Shown here piece by piece: positions 10,821 to 21,996 of a stretch of DNA of 64,000 nucleotides (position 1 is its first letter; every line of letters begins with the position of its first letter). The DNA comes from Apis mellifera. Its lineage: Eukaryota; Arthropoda; Insecta; Hymenoptera; Apidae. Location of the stretch: positions 8,259,736 through 8,323,735 of the forward strand of contig NC_037642.1 in assembly GCF_003254395.2 (NCBI RefSeq), in the 5' to 3' direction. The notes below the pieces were generated by a model that saw only the letters and a program-made list of their open reading frames with translations, was not told where the DNA came from and did no database searches. Both the position numbers and the translations under genes were made by a program.

Positions 10821-13702
10821 ATGATACTATTTAGATATTGTAGGTTATTAAGTAATAGAAATTTAATTTTTTTGCGATTGAAAAATTATAATAAAAATGA
10901 AAATATATTTCATATTAAATTTATATCAAATAATGCTGTAAAAAATGTAAATATAACATTATCTAATGGGTAAGAATATTACTTTTTAACCTAAGTCATA
11001 ATTGTTAAATTATATATTTATATATAAATATTTATAATAATATTTATATAATGTGAATAAATTTTGTTATATATTATTTATAGTTACGTTTACTTTATGT
11101 TTATTATTCTTTATTTCAAATATTTCTTTAGGTCGGAAATTAAACTATCAACTGGGAAATATGCACGATTTACAAGTGGAAGTGTTATTGCTACGGTTGG
11201 CGATACATCAATTATGACAACTGTAGTTAGAAATAATGTATTATCTAATAATTCTATAATTCCATTAACTGTAAATTATAGGCAAAAAGCAGCTGCAATA
11301 GGCCGTATACCAACAAATTTTTTTCGTAGAGAATTAGGTTACACAGATAATGAAATTCTTGTTAGTAGAATAATAGATAGATCGTTACGTCCTTTATTTC
11401 AACCAAAATATTCATATGAAACACAGATAGTATGTAATTTATTAGCTATTGATGGAATTAATAATCCAGATGTATTATCTATCAATGCTGCATCTGCAGC
11501 TTTAAGCATTTCGGATATTCCATGGAATGGACCTGTAGCAGCTGTAAGAATTGGTTTAATTGACAATACATATATAATTAATCCTTCAAAACGTGAACTT
11601 CAACAAAGTAAATTAAATCTTGTTTTGTCATGTATATCAAAAAATTTAATTGTTATGATAGAAGGATCAGCAAATGATATTTTAGAACCAGAACTTCGAA
11701 AAGCAATAAAGTTAGGTATTAAAGAATGTCAAACAATTATAAACTCTATATCAGAATTACAAAAACAAATTGGTAAACCTAAATTGAATATTGTCAGTGA
11801 TGATGAATCAAACAATGATGTGGAAGAGTTTGTAAGAGAATTTGTGTCAAATGAATTACGTGAAATTTTTAATTATCATTTTCATGATAAAATTTCGCGA
11901 GACAATGCTATCTTTGATTTGAGAAATAGAATGCTAGAAAAAATAAAAAATCATGATTCAAAATATATTGAAAATGCTTTAAAAATTTTTAGCAATATTT
12001 CTAAAGAAATTTTCAGATCTTTAATATTTGAAACAGAGAAAAGGTATTTTTTACTAAAAAATATTGTATTTTATTTTCTTTTAAATTAAATTGAAATTGA
12101 TAATTAATGAAAAGTTATAAAGATTTAAACAATTTTAGATGTGATGGTCGTGGAATGAATGAATTGAGAGAAATAAGTTGTCAGGTTGATTTATTTCAAC
12201 CTCTCCATGGTTCTGCTTTCTTTCAAAGAGGACAAACTCAAGTTTTATGTACAGTAACTCTTGATAGTATAGAAAGTTCTCTTAAATTAGATACTATTTC
12301 AATGTTATCTAGGTAGATTAAGTATTTTATTTATTAATATTCACAAATGTAAATTTGTAAATGAGTATATAAATGAGTAAATATTATTTTTTTACAATTT
12401 GCAGTGGTATAAAAGAAAAAAATTTTTTTCTACATTATGAATTTCCTCCATATGCTATAAACGAAACGGGTAAACTTACTGGAATAGATCGTAGAGAAAT
12501 TGGTCATGGAGCATTAGCAGAAAAAGGATTGCAGGCAGTTATACCTCAAAATTATCCATTTGCTATAAGATTAACAAGTGAAGTATTAGAATCAAATGGT
12601 AAGTAGTACAAAATAAATTAAAATAAATTTTATTTGTATACATTTAAATTTAAATATTTTTTCTTATTTTATATAAAGGTTCATCTTCTATGGCTTCTAT
12701 TTGTGGTGGTAGTTTAGCATTAATGAATGCAGGTATACCAATATCATCTCCTGTAGCTGGTGTAGCTATGGGATTAGTCTGCAATAATACTAATACTGCT
12801 GATTTAAAAGAAACCGATTATAAAATTTTAACTGACATATCTGTAATAATTTATTTTATTATTATTGATATACAATTATATATAATTTACAATATAATAA
12901 GATTAATTCTTGATTTCCTATATAATCAGGGTATAGAAGATCATCTTGGAGACATGGATTTCAAAATTGCGGGTACAAAGAGAGGATTTACTGCTTTTCA
13001 AGCTGATATAAAAGTACCAGGAATTCCTTTTAAAGTGATAACAAAAAGTATTCATTATGCACATTTAGCAAAAAACCAGATTATTAATATTATGAATAAA
13101 GTAATATCTTCTCCAGCAACTAATAAAAAAAAGAATAAACCTGTACTTGATACTATAGAAGTACCAATACATCAAAGAAGACACTTTCTTGGAATTGGAG
13201 GATTAAATTTAAAAAAAATATTACATGAAACTGGAGTTAATGTAAATTCAAAGAAAAAATAGAAATTGATTAATTTAGTATAAAAATTACTTAGCATTTA
13301 TTTTTTTTTTTATAGATATATTCGGTAAATGATACAGTATTTTCTATATTTGCGCCTAATCAAAATGCAATGGATGAAGCGAAATATATGATAAATAAAA
13401 TTTTGGAAACAGAAGTAGAACCCACATTGATATTTGGTGACATTTATACAGCAAAAATAACTGAAATTCGTGAAATTGGAGTTATGGTTACATTATATCC
13501 GACTATGATGCCAACTTTATTACCTAATTCACAATTAGATCAACGTAAAATTCATCATCCTGATGTACTTGGATTGAATGTTGGAGATGAAATAAAAGTA
13601 AAATATTTCGGACGAGATCCAGTAAATGGACGAATCAGATTATCTCGAAAAATATTGCAAATTCCAACTATGCAAAAGAATATCAATGATACTAAAGGTT
13701 AG
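10821..13702 (+). CDS. PNPT1: Polyribonucleotide nucleotidyltransferase 1, mitochondrial (PNPase)
   Basis: Seven exons (10821-10969, 11132-12043, 12139-12312, 12405-12598, 12679-12842, 12930-13241, 13316-13702) give 763 residues; human PNPT1 has 783. It is a 3'-5' phosphorolytic exoribonuclease working in mitochondria. Order: Arg-rich targeting peptide (MILFRYCRLLSNRN), RNase PH domain 1 (about 50-180, with YRQKAAAIGRIPTN), helical domain, RNase PH domain 2 (about 357-580, with GSAFFQRGQTQVL and GDMDFKIAGT), KH domain with the GIGG loop (619-622) and S1 domain (about 676-750). The catalytic acids and lysine of bacterial PNPase correspond to D535, D541 and K543. The intron at 12843-12929 is a multiple of three and has no stop, so an unspliced frame runs straight through it. 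The start is the first ATG in frame after an in-frame non-Met stretch. The Ser/Asn-rich tail of the human protein is absent. Confidence 0.94.
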
Positions 13703-14148
13703 CAGAAAAAAATCATTATAAATATTTTTTATATTTTTTTTAAAAAACAAATGAAATAATTAAATATAATAATAATAATAATATTATAAAATATAATTAA
13801 TTACTTTGTTAAAATTTTTATTCGTATTTTTATTAAATGATTTAAATAATATTTTTTTATATAATATTAGATATCGTTTATATAATGAATTAAATTAAAA
13901 CATTTCTAATTCAATTTGACGATTCATGTTTTTTTGTTAATTTATTAAAGATAAAGCTTTTTATAAATCCTTATTAAATTTTTTAATTTAAAATAATATA
14001 TAAATTTAATAATTCAATGATGATTACTATAATGATTAATATGAATATAACATCAACTAACGGATATGTAGCTCGTTTCAAGTTAGATCATCTAATTAAT
14101 ATATTCAAATATATCTATTAAAAGTGATTTAAAATCAAAATATTAAAA
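13703..14148. other. Intergenic region PNPT1-UQCR10
   Basis: 446 bases, AT-rich, with both genes on the plus strand. It must hold the PNPT1 3' UTR and the promoter of the small complex III gene. No coding or structural signal seen apart from short A/T runs and an AAT repeat at about 13768-13785. Confidence 0.4.
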
Positions 14149-14673
14149 ATGGTTTCACGTTTCATTTATCGCTATATTTTTAAACGGACATCTAGTTTTG
14201 TTCTTAGTATTGTTATTGCATCTGTATTTTTTGAAAGAGCTTATGATCAAGCTTGTGAAAATATTTTTGAATGGATAAACAAAGGAGTATGCTATTAATC
14301 TTTTAATTATGTCGTATGAGTTATTCGAAACTATTTTTTTTATTTGAAATGAAATTTAATATTAAACATGTAAAAAAAACTAGTATGTTTATTGAACGCT
14401 GAAGTTATTTTTAAATAAATAAATTTTACAATATGACAGTTTAATTTGCATTATAATTTATTTATATTTTTAAATATTTGTTGTAATTCTTGTTAATTAA
14501 TTTTGAATTACAAATTTTTAATTATCAAATATTTATTATTTTTTCTATAGAGACTATGGACACACATAAAACATAAATACGAAAATACATCACAGATGAT
14601 TCATCAACATGATGTTAAAAAAGATACATCTAATTTGGAAAAGACGTTCAATAAAGATGCAAAGAAGGACTGA
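14149..14673 (+). CDS. UQCR10: Cytochrome b-c1 complex subunit 9 (UQCR10 / QCR9)
   Basis: Exons 14149-14286 and 14551-14673 join in phase 0 to 86 residues. The protein is a single-helix subunit of respiratory complex III in the inner mitochondrial membrane. Conserved landmarks are YRYIFKRTSSFVLSIVIASV (membrane helix, residues 7-26), FFERAYDQ (27-34) and, across the splice site, NKGRLWTHIKHKYEN (44-58), which match vertebrate UQCR10 almost position by position. Vertebrate proteins end near the last motif; this one continues for about 28 hydrophilic, Lys-rich residues. The gene is too short for ordinary ORF thresholds. The fly orthologue is known as ox. Confidence 0.92.
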
Positions 14674-17021
14674 GTTTTTTATAAAATAAAAATCTATTGT
14701 TAAATAAAATGCAAAAAAGTTTTTTTCAAAATGCTTTTTTCATTTATTTCATTCACGATAATATGTTTTGAGTTCTTAAATTTCACTTTTATCGCGATAT
14801 TTGATATTATAACTTTCGTATCGTCGTTATTAAAATATAAGCATTTTATAATCCTTACTGTTTTTTTAATAATGATTCTTTAGAATTATTAAAAATAAAT
14901 CTTTTTTAAATTTTTCTTATATCAAATGAGTTTCTTAATATGCTATATATATATAAAATATAAAAAATATCATAATTATTGGAATTATTTAATGGAAATG
15001 ATAAAAATTTCAGTAAGAGCCATCAAATATCAAATGAAGAGTATTTTTAAGTAATAGTATTTTTTAAGTAACTTTTTATCTTATCAAAAAAACCTATCCT
15101 GTTGTTGTTTTTTTATTTATCTTGATTTAAAATTCGTCTTTTATTAAAATAGTGAAAGGATGAAAAAAAAAATTAATAAACAATAGCTTATAAAGCTAAA
15201 ATGAAAAACAATAGCTTTATAAATCTAAAATGAAAAAATTTTATTCAATTTTATGTTAAAAAGAGAAAAAGAAGGATTTCGAAGTTCTAAAAAAATATAT
15301 ATATATATATATATATCGTTTATAAATAGCTTAAAATAATTTTAATATCACAATATTTTATAATCTAATATAATCAATATATATTGTGATAATACATGTG
15401 ATAATATAATTCATTAAATAAATTTCATAAAAGAAAAAATTAATCAAATTTATATGATTTGCTCTCCTATTAAACGATAAATAAGTTAGAAAATGATAAA
15501 TAATGATAAGTAAGCTTAATAATCAATTTAATTTATTATTTTTTTAAAAATCTTCATTTCAATTTTTTTAATCTTTTTTTTTTTTTTTTTTGAAAAATCA
15601 TATCAGAGATATACAATATTAATTATCTATTAGTTGATATTGTTCGCGAATTAAGAAGATAACATTACATATTATATATATATATAAGAAATTTTGTTAC
15701 TTAATTTATTTATTTAATAGGAAAAGTGCAGAAAGAAAGTATTATATTTCGATATAAATGAAGTTATTTTATATTTATTATTTAATATTTATATTTATAT
15801 AAATGTTTTTAAATATTTTGATGCTAACACGTATGTATTATTTAATTTTATTGAATCAATGATTATTAAAATTATGTAAATATGTTTTAATGATGAAAAA
15901 AATATTAATTTTTATAAATTTGAAAATTATATGTTTTATATAGAGTGATACATAAAAATTTTATTATTATTTTTTGTATTAAACATATAAACATGTAATC
16001 AAAGTGATTCGAAATAATAGTTTTGCTATTCATTAGTAACAAATATAATTTCATTAAAATTCATTAAGTAAGAAATATAATGTATAATTTGATTTTATAA
16101 GAAAGAAAAAAAAATTTTCTTCTAAAAAAGAATTTGCGATACATAATTAAATTAAAATCATTGTAAATATTTTTATATTTTTAAATTATTTTAAAAATAT
16201 ATTTTAAAATTGCGACCTCCAAAATATTATGCACGAGAAACTTTTTTTTATATGAGATTGATTTTAAACGATATCTATTATATTTGTATTTTAATATATT
16301 TTTAGAAATTTATATTTCTTAATTTGATTTATTTATTATTTGAAAATATAAATAATATAGTAACATTAAATCGATTAATCATGTTATTTAATAGATAAGA
16401 TAGTGCGATCCGTATGATTTTAATTGAAAATTATTTTGTAATAGGAATGTTTAAAAAAAATTTTGTTTTGTATATATTAAATAGATTTATATAAAATATA
16501 TAATTGATTGATAATCTTAGAATCTTAGAATTTTGTGTTATTATCGATTTTTTTACAATTAACACATGTCACACGCAAAGTTTAAATATAAATTGACAAT
16601 TGATAAATAGTGAGTAGTCTTTATAGCTTAAAGTTTAATAAAATAGAAATGAAATAAAATAAAAGGAGATGAATTTTTATAAAAAAAATGATAGTTTATT
16701 AAATTAGAAAATATTAAAAGTTTTGTGAAATATAGTAAAAGATGATATTACTATCTCGATAATATCAGATTTCTTTTTCTCACATATTTTTATATGTATT
16801 ATGTGGATTTACTTTTAAAAAAAAAATATCGAAATTGTTTATTTTAATATCCAGATTGAAACGTTATAAAGTTAACATGATATGATATTATATGATACTA
16901 TATTATTTTTTTCTATTTTTCTTCATATTTTTTTATTCATTGATTAACAAATAATTTTTTCAGAATAATAAGCATATATAAGAAATAATTGAAAATTTAT
17001 ATTTTCAGAAATCTTGGAATC
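14674..17021. other. AT-rich intergenic desert
   Basis: About 2.3 kb of extremely AT-rich sequence with stops in all frames. It contains an (AT)n tract at about 15296-15316, another short (TA) run near 15675-15687, and T runs (15568-15591). T-rich sequence ending TTTTCAG at 17002-17008 looks like a splice acceptor 13 bases before the first LRR start codon, so the first LRR gene probably has an unlocated non-coding 5' exon in this stretch. Confidence 0.4.
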
Positions 17022-18308
17022 ATGAAATTATTAATTACCTTCGTGATAGTCTTAACTTTTTTGACATTAATTATACATGGAAACGTTATTCCAAATGATT
17101 ACGATATAATTACGAATGCATCAGATATCTGTGCAAATAAATCTTTAATACTAAGATTTCCTTCTTCAATAACAATAGATAAATATTTTATTGCTTCTCC
17201 TGTTGTAAGATGTATTGACATAAAAGGCATTGTTAGCATTAAAGAAGGAACTTTTGATAACGTGCCAAATTTAAAATATCTTGATCTCCGAGAAAATTAT
17301 ATTTATCCAGTTAACTTCTTTTCTTTTGGTAATCTTTCAAATGTGGAAATATTACGTTTCGGTTATCAAAAAAAAACTTCAACTTCGACAGAAAATAAAA
17401 TATCAGTAATAAGGAATGTATATTCTGAACTTCGATATTTGGATTTAGACTATGCGAATATCATTGAATTACATAGTGATTTGATTTACAATCCATTCCC
17501 AAAATTAACACATTTATATATTTCAGGGAATATGATTCAGAAAAGTTTTCTGAATATTTTACCTAACACGTTAATGTATCTTAATTTAAGCAATAATATA
17601 ATTTCCGAATTCTCGTTCGAAGGATTAAATAATCTATTGTCGTTAACCTTAGATAATAATAAAATCAGCAGAATGGGAAATGATATTAATTTGAAGGGAT
17701 TGTACACGTTGAAGAATTTATCATTGGCCAACAATCAAATCAGTGTTTTCAACAATAATACATTTCAATATGTACCCAATCTTCGATATTTAAATCTTTG
17801 TAATACTTCTTCGAATTTTAATTTCAATATATTTCAACCTTTGAAACTTTTAGAGACTCTTATGTTAGATAATAATTTATTCGAAGATATTTTTATTTCA
17901 ACATTTTTAAATATAACTACGCTCTCGTTAAATAATAACAAATTAAGATACCTAACGTATAGCTCTTTCATCAACATGCCAAATTTAAGAAAATTACACA
18001 TAAGCAGCAATATGATTTCAAGCATCAATGTGGACACGTTTGAAAATCAAAATCTGTTGGAGGAGTTATATCTTGATGATAATGATTTAAGTTTTTTGCC
18101 AAAAAATTGGTGTGAATTTATGAAGAACCTTCGATATTTAAATCTGTCGGGGAATAAAATAACTTATTTAGAAATGGTGATTTATAGTTCTACTTTGCCT
18201 ATAAAAAAATTATATTTGGAACGTAATCCTGTTCAATCTATTAATATGTCAAGTATATTGCAAATAATACCAAAAAATATGACAATTTATTTAAATTTAA
18301 TTTATTGA
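17022..18308 (+). CDS. Secreted leucine-rich-repeat protein (LRR gene 1 of 3)
   Basis: The 429-codon frame begins at the ATG at 17022, chosen because it starts a clean signal peptide (MKLLITFVIVLTFLTLIIHG). In-frame codons upstream cross a likely splice acceptor. After a short Cys-containing N-terminal cap (ICANKS and VVRCID) there are about fifteen LxxLxLxxNxI repeats to near residue 420, for example LRYLDLDYANI and LRYLNLSGNKI. No transmembrane segment and no LRRCT cysteine cap are visible. The end (IIPKNMTIYL) aligns with the end of LRR gene 2 (IIPQNCTVYL), so the two are paralogues. A second open frame, shifted by one base, runs from 18301 to 18456. Function and partner are unknown; insect secreted LRR proteins serve adhesion, ligand binding or immunity. 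Confidence 0.82.
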   Translation: MKLLITFVIVLTFLTLIIHGNVIPNDYDIITNASDICANKSLILRFPSSITIDKYFIASPVVRCIDIKGIVSIKEGTFDNVPNLKYLDLRENYIYPVNFFSFGNLSNVEILRFGYQKKTSTSTENKISVIRNVYSELRYLDLDYANIIELHSDLIYNPFPKLTHLYISGNMIQKSFLNILPNTLMYLNLSNNIISEFSFEGLNNLLSLTLDNNKISRMGNDINLKGLYTLKNLSLANNQISVFNNNTFQYVPNLRYLNLCNTSSNFNFNIFQPLKLLETLMLDNNLFEDIFISTFLNITTLSLNNNKLRYLTYSSFINMPNLRKLHISSNMISSINVDTFENQNLLEELYLDDNDLSFLPKNWCEFMKNLRYLNLSGNKITYLEMVIYSSTLPIKKLYLERNPVQSINMSSILQIIPKNMTIYLNLIY

Positions 18309-18901
18309 TTCAGAAGTTAACAGATTGTCATGTATACCTTCTATGTCAACCGAAACGACTGATTTATCATTAACTGAATATTCAACTTTTAAGTATCCAG
18401 CTCCATTATGGCAACTTCGATTTTTTAATTTTATGAAGGACACTAATTTACATTAGATATAATGTTTTATAATTTTATTGTACAAATATCTTTAAAATAC
18501 AGAATATATTAAAATTGTTCATTGTATATTCCTTTATTTTTTCGCTTCTCTTGTCGTGAGTTATATACTTAGATAAATATGCAAAATGCTACAAAAATTA
18601 TATTAATTTAGCTTTTAAATATATAATCGTGCTTTGCATTTCATATATATGCATATATATATTTTTTGCTCAGATTATAAAGACACGATTATTCCAGCGC
18701 AACATGTATGTTCAATCAAATTAATGTTTTCATGATATTCATTTGCAATCAAACGAGAGATAAATAAGTATTATAGATATTCTTAGAATATACAAATGGA
18801 ATTGATTCGTGGTAATGTGAACAAAGTATATTTTGTCGCAACTTATCTATCTTCATAAAAAATTATACATATAATTTAAGAGATAGGAACTATATTTTGA
18901 G
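18309..18901. other. Intergenic region between LRR genes 1 and 2
   Basis: The first 148 bases (to 18456) are unusually open in the +1 frame relative to LRR gene 1 and may be C-terminal coding sequence reached by splicing or lost by frameshift. The rest is AT-rich without coding signal, with AATAAA-like motifs and a short (TA) run near 18645-18662. Confidence 0.4.
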
Positions 18902-18909
18902 TATAAATA
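18902..18909 (+). promoter_or_regulatory. TATA box candidate of LRR gene 2
   Basis: TATAAATA stands 110 bases upstream of the isolated ATG exon of LRR gene 2, which would put transcription start near 18930-18940 and give a 5' UTR of roughly 80-90 bases. The surroundings are AT-rich, so a chance match is possible. Confidence 0.35.
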
Positions 18910-19018
18910 CTTGCAGCAACTGCATTTTTAATCCCTTTATAACTGGTCTTTACTAAAAAGTTATATTAGTAAATTACTAAAAAGATATATTTGTTAGTAA
19001 TTGATCTATTAGTTTAAC

Positions 19019-20548
19019 ATGGTATGTATCAAGCAATTATTTTTTAATTCTATTTCGATTTAACGTGTTGTTTTAAAGATTTATGAAATTAATAATTGAA
19101 AAATTAATAATTAAATATAAATAATAATTTACATTTTTATTTTTTAATTATCAACATGTTTTCAAAATATATATTGATATGTAATTCAAAATATATAACA
19201 ATATAATATATACTTATCTTACATTCTTATTATAACTATTATCCATTTTTTTCAGATTCAATATAAAACTGTATTATTTATCTTGATATTGACCATCGTA
19301 AAAAGTAAATGCAGCCCTAAAATATCTTGGGTTCCAAATATTATAAAAGAAAATTTAGACAAAATAATACTTGATAAACAATCTTTTGTAACATGTTCTC
19401 AAGAGGAAATTGTGAACTTAAAAGGATTAAATTTAAATGATATACCAACAGAGTTAATTAAAAGTAAAACAATACAGGCAATTTCATTAGAAAATAATGA
19501 AATAAGTGTAGTTCCTAAGGATATATTTTACAAAATTCCAAATTTACAATGTCTTGATCTAGCACGGAATAAAATTTTAGCTGATGATCTTGAAATGAAA
19601 CATGATCGTTTGAAAACATTAATTCTCGATTATCAAAAGACTTTAACAAATAATGATATTTTTTTACCAATCAAAATAAAAGGACGATTTCCAAATTTGG
19701 AAACATTATCTTGGAAAAATTTAAAAAATGATATTTTAACAGTAGAAGCATCATTTCCGAGAATAAATAATATTTATTTATCCGATTCTAATTTAAAATA
19801 TATATATGATAATATAACCAGCATATTCCCGTATTTGAAAAATATCCATTTAGAAAATAATTTGATCGATCAATTAGTTGAATATGATTTTAAAAATGTG
19901 GAAGAATTATATTTGGATAACAATCCTCTTTATTATCTCTCGTTCAATCCAAAATTTACAAAAAATCTAAAAATTCTCTCATTATCAAATATTACGTACA
20001 ATATTCCTACACTCAACATTCCATCGTTAATAACGTTAGATTTATCTGAAAATAGACTTCATTTTCCAAGTGACAATATCTTTGAATATACATTATTTTT
20101 GGAAAATTTAATTTTAAGTAAAAATGAATTTACTAAATTTCCAAATTTAACCTCTTTAAATAATCTTAAAAAATTATCGTTGGCTTACAATATAATTACC
20201 AATGTAAAAGATATAAGTGTAGCAAAATCTTTAAAAATGTTAAGTCTACGAGGAAATATGATATACAACATCGATAAAAAAGCGTTTTTCAAATTTACAG
20301 AGTTAGAATTTTTAGACTTATCAGAAAATAAATTGCAATCATTACCGTTTGGTTGGAATAAAAACTTGTCAATGTTGAAATATCTCAACTTAGAGTCAAA
20401 TTATTTCCAAAATATAGAAGGTATGATGTTGAATTCATTATTTACTTTACAAAAACTTTATATAAAAAATAATGATATCATGTCGTTAGATTTAAATATA
20501 TCAAATATAAAAATTATACCGCAAAATTGTACCGTATATTTGTTTTGA
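19019..20548 (+). CDS. Secreted leucine-rich-repeat protein (LRR gene 2 of 3)
   Basis: The main exon (19256-20548) has no ATG before its hydrophobic leader. A consensus acceptor (TTTTTTCAG, AG at 19254-19255) precedes it, and an upstream ATG at 19019-19021 is followed directly by the donor GTATGT. Joining ATG to the main exon in phase 0 gives a signal peptide, MIQYKTVLFILILTIVKSKC, and 431 residues. About fourteen LRRs follow, such as IQAISLENNEI and LEFLDLSENKL, with the Asn ladder typical of extracellular LRRs. It shares its last two repeats and the IIPQNCTVYL end with LRR gene 1. No TM or GPI-type tail. Function unknown; a tandem duplicate of gene 1 by inference. Confidence 0.8.
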
Positions 20549-21996
20549 ATATCATCACACACGAGATAAAGAATAAATCTAAAGAATTAAATGTATTTCG
20601 ATTTGTATGTTGAATTTCTCGCTTGTCATTATTGTTAAACTGTCATTATTCATTATTATTAATTATTCATAGATAAAAATAAAACGTTACAGTTTACGAT
20701 AATGTTTATAATATTCATTTTTCCTTTCTTATCGTGTACATGTTTCAAAAAATTTTTTTTACAAAGAAAATAATATAGAATTATTTTATATCAGATATAT
20801 GCGAACGATATCTTTTCACAAATATAGAATTCATTTCTAAAAATTTTATTATCTCTCGGACGATAGATAAAGATTAAAAATTATTAGCAAATAATAAAAT
20901 AATATTGATAAAATACAATAAATTTTTTAAAAACATTCAAGATGATTTTAATCGAAAAATTTTTCATTTTTTATAAAGCATAAGTTCAAATTAACGTTTG
21001 AAGAAAATCTTTTCGAAGAATTTTATCGCTTATCTTCGAATACGAATATTTTTCCTAACGAATGTATCATACGTCTATGCGCATTCGCGCACGTATATTT
21101 CTTATAATTCGTAGCGAAAAAACTGTTTTTTTTTATTTATTTATTTATTTATAAGTGTCGTCAGAAATATTCGGATTTTGATCATCGATGATTTGTATCG
21201 GTTACGTTTGAATTTTTTAAACCACACTGTAGCAGTGTGAGTTGAGTTTTATCTTGAAGAGAAGTTATCATTATGCCACAGTGTTTCTAACTCTGTAACA
21301 TGAGCGAGGAAAGATATCTTTTTGCAAAATAATATGTGCACCTCAGCAATTATTTCGATACAGCAAAGTGGCGAACGAATAACATTTATTCACCCTGTAC
21401 GTTTTCTTTTTCAATGTGAAAGAAAATATCTATCTACATATTTGTATGCATAGAAGATCGAAATAAAAAAATAAACACGATACGAAAAGATATTTGCTTA
21501 TGTATGAATTTAACACGTACGTGTTTTAAAAGGATCAAATTGAATCTGTTCGTTTCAAATAAACGTGTGCTTCTTTTTTATAATTTTTACCCATTTTCTA
21601 CAATGTTACTTAGAAACAAATATATATCTTGTTGGAAAAAAGAAAATTTTGCTTGTTTGTACGATTAATTAGTACTACAGGGCAATCCTCGCTAGATTAC
21701 ACCCCTGAGACTATTATACAGTGTTAAATTTCGCAAGGATTATCGCTGTATTATAAGAAGGTGGATGAAGCAGTTTGTTCAACAGAGGTGTTTCATACGT
21801 GTTGAAGTAAAAAACTGTGTTTCACCACGGACGAAAAGATCCTTTACGATCCTTTAAGGTAAGTTTAACCTTTCGCAAAATACGGAAAAGGAAAGAAGGA
21901 AAGAAAGAAGGAAACAAAAAAAAAAAAGATCGATTTTACGTAATCAATTTACATTTTAATTACATCCTTTTACATCTCTTAAATTTATATTTATAG
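20549..21996. promoter_or_regulatory. Upstream region and 5' UTR of LRR gene 3
   Basis: AT-rich to about 20990, then moderately richer in CpG, with no coding frame. A donor AAG|GTAAGT at 21858/21859 and an acceptor TTTATAG ending at 21996 define a probable 138-base intron just before the ATG of LRR gene 3, so the 5' UTR exon should end at 21858. I see no unambiguous core promoter. Confidence 0.4.

Noticed and set aside
12690..13262. Continuous 190-codon frame in PNPT1
   Set aside because: It reads through the 87-base intron 12843-12929 and past the donor at 13241. Alignment with known PNPases requires both introns to be removed.
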